From Hydractinia symbiolongicarpus (lineage: Eukaryota > Cnidaria > Hydrozoa > Anthoathecata > Hydractiniidae): a stretch of DNA of 64,000 nt. A program made the position numbers and the translations under genes. The notes beneath the pieces were generated by a model that saw only the letters and a list, made by a program, of their open reading frames with translations, was not told the origin of the DNA and did not search any database. Shown here one piece after another: positions 12,285 through 24,040 of this stretch. Within the stretch, counting starts at the first letter, position 1. The number at the start of each line of letters is the position of its first letter. The stretch spans positions 1,922,001 to 1,986,000 of the forward strand of contig NC_079877.1 of the NCBI RefSeq assembly GCF_029227915.1, written 5' to 3'.

Positions 12285-14519
12285 GTCACATATTCGTACC
12301 AACATGTATCTAGTGATTTTCTTCCGATATTACTAAGTTGTATCGCTTTTAACACTGAAATGATTGACTGTGGAGCTTAATTGAGCTAGCTTTGGCCTGT
12401 GATCTTATAAATGTGATAAGTGAGCCAACTGCACTCCAAGAAAAAACATTCTTCTTTTTTTGACATGATTGTTGGAACTCAGCGATTACACTTGGCGCAG
12501 TGGAAGCGCTTCATTTAAAAACTTAGATAAATAAGTCATTTTTTACTGTGGGACCAATCCTAGCCGTTATCGCGCGCTGAAAAATTGCGACAGTTTCAAA
12601 AACTACATTTCAATGACGTTCTAACTGTATCAGTCCGTTTGAGTTAAAACGGTTGCGTCACATATTCGTACCAACATGTATCTAGTGATTTTCTTCCGAT
12701 ATTACTAAATTGTATTGGTTTTAACAGTGAAACGATTGACTGTGGGAATTAATTCAACTAACTTTGGACTGTGACCTGATAAATGTGATAAATGAGATAA
12801 TTGGACTCCAAGAAATAACATTCTTCTTAATTTGACGTAAATGCCGGAACTTAGCGATTACATTGGGCGCTGTGGTTGCGCTTTATTTAAAAATTAAGAT
12901 AAATAAGTCATTTTTTACTGTGGGACGAATCCTAGTCGTTAGTTTGCGCTGAAGAAATAGAGACAGTTTCAAAAACTACATTTCAATGACGTTCTAACGG
13001 TGTCAGTCCGTTTGAGTTACAACGGTTGGGTTACATATTTGTACCAACATGTATTTAGCGATATTTTTCTCATATTGCTAGTTTGCCTCGCTTTTAACAG
13101 TGAAACGATAGACTGTGGGACTTAATTAAACTGATTTTGGAGTGTGACCTTATAAATGTTATAAGTGAGAAAATTGGACTCTAAGAAATGACATTCTTCT
13201 TAATTTGACATGATTGTAGGAACTCAGCGATTACACTGGACCCTGTGGTAGCGATTCATTTAAAAATTTAGATAAATAAGTCAATTTTACTGTGGGACCA
13301 ATCCTAGCCGTTAGCGCGCGCTGAAGATATAGAGACAGTTTCGAAAACTCCATTACATTGACTTTCTAACGGTGTCAATCCGTTTGAGTTACAACGGTTG
13401 CGTCACACATTCGTACCAACATGTATTTAGTGATTTTTTTCCGATATTACTAAGTTGTATCGCTTTCAACAGTAAAACGATTGACTGTGGGACTTAATTG
13501 AACTGATTTTGGACTTTGACCTTATAAATGTGATAAGTGAGCCATTTTGACTACAAGAAAAAACATTCTTCTTAATTTCACATGATTGCTGGAACTCAGC
13601 GATTACACTGGTTGCTGTGGTTGCGCTTTATTTAAAAATTAAGATAAATAAGTCATTTTTTACTGTGGGACGAATCCTAGTCGTTAGTTCGCGCTGAAGA
13701 AATAGAGACAGTTTCAAAAACTACATTTCAATGACGTTCTAACTGTATCAGTCCGTTTGAGTTACAACGGTTGCGTCACATATTCGTACCAACATGTATC
13801 TAGTGATTTTCTTCCGATATTACTAAGTTGTATTGGTTTTAACAGTTAAACGATTGACTGTGGAAGTTAATTGAATGATTCTGGACTGTGACCTTACAAA
13901 TGTGATGAAGGAGCTAATTGGTCTCCAAGGAATAACATTCTTCTTAACTTGACATGATTGCTGGAATTCAGCGATTACATTAGGCTCTGTGGTAGCGCTT
14001 TATTTAAAAACTTAGATAAATAAGTTTTTTCTTACTGTGGGACGAATCCTAGTCGTTAGTTCGCGCTGAAGAAATAGAGACAGTTTCAAAAACTACATTT
14101 CATTGACTTTCTAACAGTTTTAATCCGTTTGAGTTGCAACGGTTGCGTCACATATTCGCACCAACATGTATTTAGTGATTTTCTTCCCGTATTACTAAGT
14201 TGTATCGCTTTCAACAGTGAAACGATTGACTGTAGGACTTAATTGAAGTGATTTTGGACTTTGACCTTATAAATGTGATAAGTGAGCCATTTTGACTACA
14301 AGAAATAACATTCTTCTTAATTTTACATGATTGCTGGAACTCAGCGATTACACTGGGCGCTGTGGTTGCGCTTTATTTAAAAATTAAGATAAATAAGTCA
14401 TTTTTTACTGTGGGACGAATCCTAGTCGTTAGTTCGCGCTGAAGAAATAGAGACAGTTTCAAAAACTACATTTCATTGACTTTCTAACAGTTTTAATCCG
14501 TTTGAGTTGCAACGGTTGC
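12285..14519 (+). repeat. 2,234-bp six-monomer HOR, copy 1
   Basis: Monomer order is A (12,285), B, C, D, B/F hybrid, E. Private marks repeated in the later copies include TTCTTTTTTTGACATG (near 12,451), GGGTTACATATTTG, TTTGCCTCGC, ACGATAGACTG, GGAGTGTGACC and CTCCATTACATTGAC. Copy 1 starts with a pure A front (CGTACCAACATGTATCTAG), whereas copies 2 and 3 start with an E front (CGCACCAACATGTATTTAG) joined to the A body. Confidence 0.9.
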
Positions 14520-16753
14520 GTCACATATTCGCACCAACATGTATTTAGTGATTTTCTTCCGATATTACTAAGTTGTATCGCTTTTAACACTGAAATGATT
14601 GACTGTGGAGCTTAATTGAGCTAGCTTTGGCCTGTGATCTTATAAATGTGATAAGTGAGCCAACTGCACTCCAAGAAAAAACATTCTTCTTTTTTTGACA
14701 TGATTGTTGGAACTCAGCGATTACACTTGGCGCAGTGGAAGCGCTTCATTTAAAAACTTAGATAAATAAGTCATTTTTTACTGTGGGACCAATCCTAGCC
14801 GTTATCGCGCGCTGAAAAATTGCGACAGTTTCAAAAACTACATTTCAATGACGTTCTAACTGTATCAGTCCGTTTGAGTTACAACGGTTGCGTCACATAT
14901 TCGTACCAACATGTATCTAGTGATTTTCTTCCGATATTACTAAATTGTATTGGTTTTAACAGTGAAACGATTGACTGTGGGAATTAATTCAACTAACTTT
15001 GGACTGTGACCTGATAAATGTGATAAATGAGATAATTGGACTCCAAGAAATAACATTCTTCTTAATTTGACGTAAATGCCGGAACTTAGCGATTACATTG
15101 GGCGCTGTGGTTGCGCTTTATTTAAAAATTAAGATAAATAAGTCATTTTTTACTGTGGGACGAATCCTAGTCGTTAGTTTGCGCTGAAGAAATAGAGACA
15201 GTTTCAAAAACTACATTTCAATGACGTTCTAACGGTGTCAGTCCGTTTGAGTTACAACGGTTGGGTTACATATTTGTACCAACATGTATTTAGCGATATT
15301 TTTCTCATATTACTAGTTTGCCTCGCTTTTAACAGTGAAACGATAGACTGTGGGACTTAATTAAACTGATTTTGGAGTGTGACCTTATAAATGTTATAAG
15401 TGAGAAAATTGGACTCTAAGAAATGACATTCTTCTTAATTTGACATGATTGTAGGAACTCAGCGATTACACTGGACCCTGTGGTAGCGATTCATTTAAAA
15501 ATTTAGATAAATAAGTCAATTTTACTGTGGGACCAATCCTAGCCGTTAGCGCGCGCTGAAGATATAGAGACAGTTTCGAAAACTCCATTACATTGACTTT
15601 CTAACGGTGTCAATCCGTTTGAGTTACAACGGTTGCGTCACACATTCGTACCAACATGTATTTAGTGATTTTTTTTCGATATTACTAAGTTGTATCGCTT
15701 TCAACAGTAAAACGATTGACTGTGGGACTTAATTGAACTGATTTTGGACTTTGACCTTATAAATGTGATAAGTGAGCCATTTTGACTACAAGAAAAAACA
15801 TTCTTCTTAATTTCACATGATTGCTGGAACTCAGCGATTACACTGGTTGCTGTGGTTGCGCTTTATTTAAAAATTAAGATAAATAAGTAATTTTTTACTG
15901 TGGGACGAATCCTAGTCGTTAGTTCGCGCTGAAGAAATAGAGACAGTTTCAAAAACTACATTTCAATGACGTTCTAACTGTATCAGTCCGTTTGAGTTAC
16001 AACGGTTGCGTCACATATTCGTACCAACATGTATCTAGTGATTTTCTTCCGATATTACTAAGTTGTATTGGTTTTAACAGTTAAACGATTGACTGTGGAA
16101 GTTAATTGAATGATTCTGGACTGTGACCTTACAAATGTGATGAAGGAGCTAATTGGTCTCCAAGGAATAACATTCTTCTTAACTTGACATGATTGCTGGA
16201 ATTCAGCGATTACATTAGGCTCTGTGGTAGCGCTTTATTTAAAAACTTAGATAAATAAGTTTTTTCTTACTGTGGGACGAATCCTAGTCGTTAGTTCGCG
16301 CTGAAGAAATAGAGACAGTTTCAAAAACTACATTTCATTGACTTTCTAACAGTTTTAATCCGTTTGAGTTGCAACGGTTGCGTCACATATTCGCACCAAC
16401 ATGTATTTAGTGATTTTCTTCCCGTATTACTAAGTTGTATCGCTTTCAACAGTGAAACGATTGACTGTAGGACTTAATTGAAGTGATTTTGGACTTTGAC
16501 CTTATAAATGTGATAAGTGAGCCATTTTGACTACAAGAAATAACATTCTTCTTAATTTTACATGATTGCTGGAACTCAGCGATTACACTGGGCGCTGTGT
16601 TGCGCTTTATTTAAAAATTAAGATAAATAAGTCATTTTTTACTGTGGGACGAATCCTAGTCGTTAGTTCGCGCTGAAGAAATAGAGACAGTTTCAAAAAC
16701 TACATTTCATTGACTTTCTAACAGTTTTAATCCGTTTGAGTTGCAACGGTTGC
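14520..16753 (+). repeat. 2,234-bp six-monomer HOR, copy 2
   Basis: This copy has the same six monomers in the same order as copy 1 and repeats its private variants 2,235 bp downstream. The first monomer is an E/A hybrid. It is nearly identical by eye to copy 3; one difference is GCGCTGTGTTGCG near 16,596, with one G missing. Confidence 0.92.
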
Positions 16754-18988
16754 GTCACATATTCGCACCAACATGTATTTAGTGATTTTCTTCCGATATT
16801 ACTAAGTTGTATCGCTTTTAACACTGAAATGATTGACTGTGGAGCTTAATTGAGCTAGCTTTGGCCTGTGATCTTATAAATGTGATAAGTGAGCCAACTG
16901 CACTCCAAGAAAAAACATTCTTCTTTTTTTGACATGATTGTTGGAACTCAGCGATTACACTTGGCGCAGTGGAAGCGCTTCATTTAAAAACTTAGATAAA
17001 TAAGTCATTTTTTACTGTGGGACCAATCCTAGCCGTTATCGCGCGCTGAAAAATTGCGACAGTTTCAAAAACTACATTTCAATGACGTTCTAACTGTATC
17101 AGTCCGTTTGAGTTACAACGGTTGCGTCACATATTCGTACCAACATGTATCTAGTGATTTTCTTCCGATATTACTAAATTGTATTGGTTTTAACAGTGAA
17201 ACGATTGACTGTGGGAATTAATTCAACTAACTTTGGACTGTGACCTGATAAATGTGATAAATGAGATAATTGGACTCCAAGAAATAACATTCTTCTTAAT
17301 TTGACGTAAATGCCGGAACTTAGCGATTACATTGGGCGCTGTGGTTGCGCTTTATTTAAAAATTAAGATAAATAAGTCATTTTTTACTGTGGGACGAATC
17401 CTAGTCGTTAGTTTGCGCTGAAGAAATAGAGACAGTTTCAAAAACTACATTTCAATGACGTTCTAACGGTGTCAGTCCGTTTGAGTTACAACGGTTGGGT
17501 TACATATTTGTACCAACATGTATTTAGCGATATTTTTCTCATATTACTAGTTTGCCTCGCTTTTAACAGTGAAACGATAGACTGTGGGACTTAATTAAAC
17601 TGATTTTGGAGTGTGACCTTATAAATGTTATAAGTGAGAAAATTGGACTCTAAGAAATGACATTCTTCTTAATTTGACATGATTGTAGGAACTCAGCGAT
17701 TACACTGGACCCTGTGGTAGCGATTCATTTAAAAATTTAGATAAATAAGTCAATTTTACTGTGGGACCAATCCTAGCCGTTAGCGCGCGCTGAAGATATA
17801 GAGACAGTTTCGAAAACTCCATTACATTGACTTTCTAACGGTGTCAATCCGTTTGAGTTACAACGGTTGCGTCACACATTCGTACCAACATGTATTTAGT
17901 GATTTTTTTCCGATATTACTAAGTTGTATCGCTTTCAACAGTAAAACGATTGACTGTGGGACTTAATTGAACTGATTTTGGACTTTGACCTTATAAATGT
18001 GATAAGTGAGCCATTTTGACTACAAGAAAAAACATTCTTCTTAATTTCACATGATTGCTGGAACTCAGCGATTACACTGGTTGCTGTGGTTGCGCTTTAT
18101 TTAAAAATTAAGATAAATAAGTCATTTTTTACTGTGGGACGAATCCTAGTCGTTAGTTCGCGCTGAAGAAATAGAGACAGTTTCAAAAACTACATTTCAA
18201 TGACGTTCTAACTGTATCAGTCCGTTTGAGTTACAACGGTTGCGTCACATATTCGTACCAACATGTATCTAGTGATTTTCTTCCGATATTACTAAGTTGT
18301 ATTGGTTTTAACAGTTAAACGATTGACTGTGGAAGTTAATTGAATGATTCTGGACTGTGACCTTACAAATGTGATGAAGGAGCTAATTGGTCTCCAAGGA
18401 ATAACATTCTTCTTAACTTGACATGATTGCTGGAATTCAGCGATTACATTAGGCTCTGTGGTAGCGCTTTATTTAAAAACTTAGATAAATAAGTTTTTTC
18501 TTACTGTGGGACGAATCCTAGTCGTTAGTTCGCGCTGAAGAAATAGAGACAGTTTCAAAAACTACATTTCATTGACTTTCTAACAGTTTTAATCCGTTTG
18601 AGTTGCAACGGTTGCGTCACATATTCGCACCAACATGTATTTAGTGATTTTCTTCCCGTATTACTAAGTTGTATCGCTTTCAACAGTGAAACGATTGACT
18701 TTAGGACTTAATTGAAGTGATTTTGGACTTTGACCTTATAAATGTGATAAGTGAGCCATTTTGACTACAAGAAATAACATTCTTCTTAATTTTACATGAT
18801 TGCTGGAACTCAGCGATTACACTGGGCGCTGTGGTTGCGCTTTATTTAAAAATTAAGATAAATAAGTCATTTTTTACTGTGGGACGAATCCTAGTCGTAA
18901 GTTCGCGCTGAAGAAATAGAGACAGTTTCAAAAACTACATTTCATTGACTTTCTAACAGTTTTAATCCGTTTGAGTTGCAACGGTTGC
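16754..18988 (+). repeat. 2,234-bp six-monomer HOR, copy 3
   Basis: This repeats copy 2 at an offset of 2,234 bp and shares its E/A hybrid first monomer. Copies 2 and 3 are therefore the most recent pair. Near its end it carries CGTAAGTTCG (about 18,896), matching the monomer that ends at 12,284. Confidence 0.92.
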
Positions 18989-19360
18989 GTCACATATTCG
19001 CACCAACATGTATTTAGTGATTTTCTTCCCGTATTACTAAGTTGTATCGCTTTCAACAGTGAAACGATTGACTGTGAGACTTAATTGAACTGATTTTGGA
19101 CTTTGACCTTATAAATGTGATAAATGAGCAATTTTGACTACAAGAAATAACATTTTTCTTAATTTGACATGATTGCTGGAACTCAGCGATTACACTTGGC
19201 GCAGTGGAAGCGCTTCATTTAAAAACTTAGATAAATAAGTCATTTTTTACTGTGGGACCAATCCTAGCCGTTATGGCGCGCTGAAAAATTCCGACAGTTT
19301 CAAAAACTACATTTCAATGACGTTCTAACTGCATCAGTCCGTTTGAGTTACAACGGTTGC
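18989..19360 (+). repeat. Extra monomer inserted between HOR copies
   Basis: A single 372-bp monomer with an E front (CGCACCAAC, TTCCCGTATTAC) and an A back (CTTGGCGCAGTGGAAGCGC) stretches the distance between hexamer starts from 2,234 to 2,607 bp. This fits gain of one unit by out-of-register exchange. Confidence 0.82.
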
Positions 19361-20850
19361 GTCACATATTCGTACCAACATGTATCTAGTGATTTTCTTC
19401 CGATATTACTAAGTTGTATCGCTTTTAACACTGAAATGATTGACTGTGGAGCTTAATTGAGCTAGCTTTGGCCTGTGATCTTATAAATGTGATAAGTGAG
19501 CCAACTGCACTCCAAGAAAAAACATTCTTCTTTTTTTGACATGATTGTTGGAACTCAGCGATTACACTTGGCGCAGTGGAAGCGCTTCATTTAAAAACTT
19601 AGATAAATAAGTCATTTTTTACTGTGGGACCAATCCTAGCCGTTATCGCGCGCTGAAAAATTGCGACAGTTTCAAAAACTACATTTCAATGACGTACTAA
19701 CTGTATCAGTCCGTTTGAGTTACAACGGTTGCGTCACATATTCGTACCAACATGTATCTAGTGATTTTCTTCCGATATTACTAAATTGTATTGGTTTTAA
19801 CAGTGAAACGATTGACTGTGGGAATTAATTCAACTAACTTTGGACTGTGACCTGATAAATGTGATAAATGAGATAATTGGACTCCAAGAAATAACATTCT
19901 TCTTAATTTGACGTAAAAGCCGGAACTTAGCGATTACATTGGGCGCTGTGGTTGCGCTTTATTTAAAAATTAAGATAAATAAGTCATTTTTTACTGTGGG
20001 ACGAATCCTAGTCGTTAGTTTGCGCTGAAGAAATAGAGACAGTTTCAAAAACTACATTTCAATGACGTTCTAACGGTGTCAGTCCGTTTGAGTTACAACG
20101 GTTGGGTCACATATTTGTACCAACATGTATTTAGCGATATTTTTCTCATATTACTAGTTTGCCTCGCTTTTAACAGTGAAACGATAGACTGTGGGACTTA
20201 ATTAAACTGATTTTGGAGTGTGACCTTATAAATGTTATAAGTGAGAAAATTGGACTCTAAGAAATGACATTCTTCTTAATTTGACATGATTGTAGGAACT
20301 CAGCGATTACACTGGACCCTGTGGTAGCGATTCATTTAAAAATTTAGATAAATAAGTCAATTTTACTGTGGGACCAATCCTAGCCGTTAGAGCGCGCTGA
20401 AGATATAGAGACAGTTTCGAAAACTCCATTTCATTGACTTTCTAACGGTGTCAATCCGTTTGAGTTACAACGGTTGCGTCACACATTCGTACCAACATGT
20501 ATTTAGTGATTTTTTTCCGATATTACTAAGTTGTATCGCTTTCAACAGTAAAACGATTGACTGTGGGACTTAATTGAACTGATTTTGGACTTTGACCTTA
20601 TAAATGTGATAAGTGAGCCATTTTGACTAAAAGAAAAAACATTCTTCTTAATTTCACATGATTGCTGGAACTCAGCGATTACACTGGTTGCTGTGGTTGC
20701 GCTTTATTTAAAAATTAAGATAAATAAGTCATTTTTTACTGTGGGACGAATCCTAGTCGTTAGTTCGCGCTGAAGAAATAGAGACAGTTTCAAAAACTAC
20801 ATTTCAATGACGTTCTAACTGTATCAGTCCGTTTGAGTTACAACGGTTGC
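19361..20850 (+). repeat. 2,234-bp HOR, partial copy 4 (A-B-C-D)
   Basis: The first four monomers of the hexamer are present with its private marks (CACTGAAATG, TTTGCCTCGC, ACGATAGACTG). The next monomer, at 20,851, is an ordinary B rather than the B/F hybrid, so the regular hexamer ends here. Confidence 0.85.
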
Positions 20851-22532
20851 GTCACATATTCGTACCAACATGTATCTAGTGATTTTCTTCCGATATTACT
20901 AAGTTGTATTGGTTTTAACAGTGAAACGATTGACTGTGGGAATTAATTCAACTAACTTTGGACTGTGACCTGATAAATGTGATAAATGAGAAAATTGGAC
21001 TCCAAGAAATAACATTCTTCTTAATTTGACGTGAATGCCGGAACTTAGCGATTACATTGGGCGCTGTGGTAGCGCTTCATTTAAAAATTTAGATAAATAA
21101 GTCATTCTTTACTGTGGGACCAATCGTAGCCGTTGTCGCGCGCTGAAAAAATAGCGACAGTTTCAAAAACTACATTTCAATGACGTTCTAACTGTATCAG
21201 TCCGTTTGAGTTACAACGGTTGCGTCAAATATTCGTACCAACATGTATCTAGTGATTTTCTTCCGATATTACTAAGTTGCATCGCTTTTAACAATGAAAT
21301 GATTGACTGTGGAGCTTAATTGAGCTAGCTTTGGCCTGTGACCTTATAAATGTGATAAGTGAGCCAACTGCACTCCAAGAAAAAACATTCTTCTTATTTT
21401 GACATGATTGTTGGAACTCAGCAATTACACATGGCGCAGTGGAAGCGCTTCATTTAAAAACTTAGATAAATAAGTCATTTTTTACTGTGGGACCAATCCT
21501 AGCCGTTATCGCGCGCTGAAAAATTGCGACAGTTTCAAAAACTACATTTCAATGACGTTCTAACTGTATCAGTCCGTTTGAGTTACAACGGTTGCGTCAC
21601 ATATTCGTACAAACATGTATCTAGTGATTTTCGTCCGATATTACTAAGTTGTATTGGTTTTAACAGTGAATCGATTGACTGGGGGAATTAATTCAACTAA
21701 CTTTGGACTGTGACCTGATAAATGTGATAAATGAGACAATTGGACTCCAAGAAATAACATTCTTCTTAATTTGACGTGAATGCCGGAACTTAGCGATTAC
21801 ATTGGGCGCTGTGGTAGCGCTTCATTTAAAAATTTAGATAAATAAGTCATTCTTTACTGTGGGACGAATCCTAGTCGTTAGTTCGCGCTAAAGAAATAGA
21901 GACAGTTTCAAAAACTACATTTCATTGACTTTCTAACAGTTTTAATCCGTTTGAGTTGCAACGGTTGCGTCACATATTCGCACCAACATGTATTTAGCGA
22001 TATTTTTCTCATATTACTAGTTTGCATCGCTTTTAACAGTGAAACGATTGACTGTGGGACTTAATTGAAGTGATTTTGGACTTTGACCTTATAAATGTGA
22101 TAAGTGAGCCATTTTGACTACAAGAAATAACATTCTTCTTAATTTTACATGATTGCTGGAACTCAGCGATTACACTGGGCGCTGTGGTTGCGCTTTATTT
22201 AAAAATTAAGATAAATAAGTCATTTTTTACTGTGGGACGAATCCTAGTCGTTAGTTCGCGCTGAAGAAATAGAGACAGTTTCAAAAACTACATTTCATTG
22301 ACTTTCTAACAGTTTTAATCAGTTTGAGTTGCAACGGTTGCGTCTCATATTCGCACCAACATGTATTTAGTGATTTTCTTCCCGTATTACTAAGTTGTAT
22401 CGCTTTCAACAGTGAAACGATTGACTGTGGGACTTAATTGAACTGATTTTGGACTTTGACCTTATAAATGTGATAAGTGAGCCATTTTGACTACAAGAAA
22501 TAACATTCTTCTTAATTTTACATGATTGCTGG

Positions 22533-24040
22533 AACTCAGCGATTACACTGGGCGCTGTGGTTGCGCTTTATTTAAAAATTAAGATAAATAAGTCATTTTT
22601 TACTTTGGGACGAATCCTAGTCGTTAGTTCGCGCTGAAGAAATAGAGACAGTTTCAAAAACTACATTTCATTGACTTTCTAACAGTTTTAATCCGTTTGA
22701 GTTACAACGGTTGCCTCACATATTTGCACCAACATGTATTTAGTGATTTTCTTCCCGTATTACTAAGTTGTATCGCTTTCAACAGTGAAACGATTGACTG
22801 TGGGACTTAATTGAACTGATTTTGGACTTTGACCTTAAAAATGTGATAAATGAGCAATTTTGACTGCAAGAAATAACATTCTTCTTAATTTGACATGATT
22901 GCTGGAACTCAGCGATTACACTGGGCGCTGTGGTAGCGCTTTATTTAAAAATTAAGATAAATAAGTCATTTTTAACTGTGGGACCAATCCTAGCCGTTAT
23001 AGCGCGCTAAAGAAATAGAGACAGTTTCAAAAACTACATTTCAATGACGTTCTAACTGTATCAGTCCGTTTGAGTTACAACGGTTGCGTCAAATATTCGT
23101 ACCAACATGTATCTAGTGATTTTCTTCCGATATTACTAAGTTGCATCGCTTTTAACAATGAAATGATTGACTGTGGAGCTTAATTGAGCTAGCTTTGGCC
23201 TGTGACCTTATAAATGTGATAAGTGAGCCAACTGCACTCCAAGAAAAAACATTCTTCTTATTTTGACATGATTGTTGGAACTCAGCGATTACACTGGGCG
23301 CTGTGGTTGCGCTTTATTTAAAAATTAAGATAAATAAGTCATTTTTTACTGTGGGACGAATCCTAGTCGTTAGTTCGCGCTGAAGAAATAGAGACAGTTT
23401 CAAAAACTACATTTCATTGACTTTCTAACAGTTTTAATCCGTTTGAGTTACAACGGTTGCCTCACATATTTGCACCAACATGTATTTAGTGATTTTCTTC
23501 CCGTATTACTAAGTTGTATCGCTTTCAACAGTGAAACGATTGACTGTGGGACTTAATTGAACTGATTTTGGACTTTGACCTTAAAAATGTGATAAATGAG
23601 CAATTTTGACTGCAAGAAATAACATTCTTCTTAATTTGACATGATTGCTGGAACTCAGCGATTACACTGGGCGCTGTGGTAGCGCTTTATTTAAAAATTA
23701 AGATAAATAAGTCATTTTTAACTGTGGGACCAATCCTAGCCGTTATAGCGCGCTAAAGAAATAGAGACAGTTTCAAAAACTACATTTCAATGACGTTCTA
23801 ACTGTATCAGTCCGTTTGAGTTACAACGGTTGCGTCAAATATTCGTACCAACATGTATCTAGTGATTTTCTTCCGATATTACTAAGTTGCATCGCTTTTA
23901 ACAATGAAATGATTGACTGTGGAGCTTAATTGAGCTAGCTTTGGCCTGTGACCTTATAAATGTGATAAGTGAGCCAACTGCTCTCCAAGAAAAAACATTC
24001 TTCTTATTTTGACATGATTGTTGGAACTCAGCGATTACAC
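22533..24040 (+). repeat. 746-bp dimer duplicated in tandem (two copies)
   Basis: Copies span about 22,533-23,278 and 23,279-24,040. They share the private words GCCTCACATATTTGC (22,713 and 23,459), GACCTTAAAAATG, TTTGACTGCAAG, TATAGCGCGCTAAAG and GCGTCAAATATTCG, always 746 bp apart. Each copy is an E-like monomer followed by an A-fronted one. Confidence 0.85.

Noticed and set aside
11541-20850. Assembly artefact duplicating the 2,234-bp unit
   Set aside because: Not fully excluded, but the copies differ by scattered point changes and one has an extra monomer at 18,989. That fits real copies better than a simple assembly repeat.
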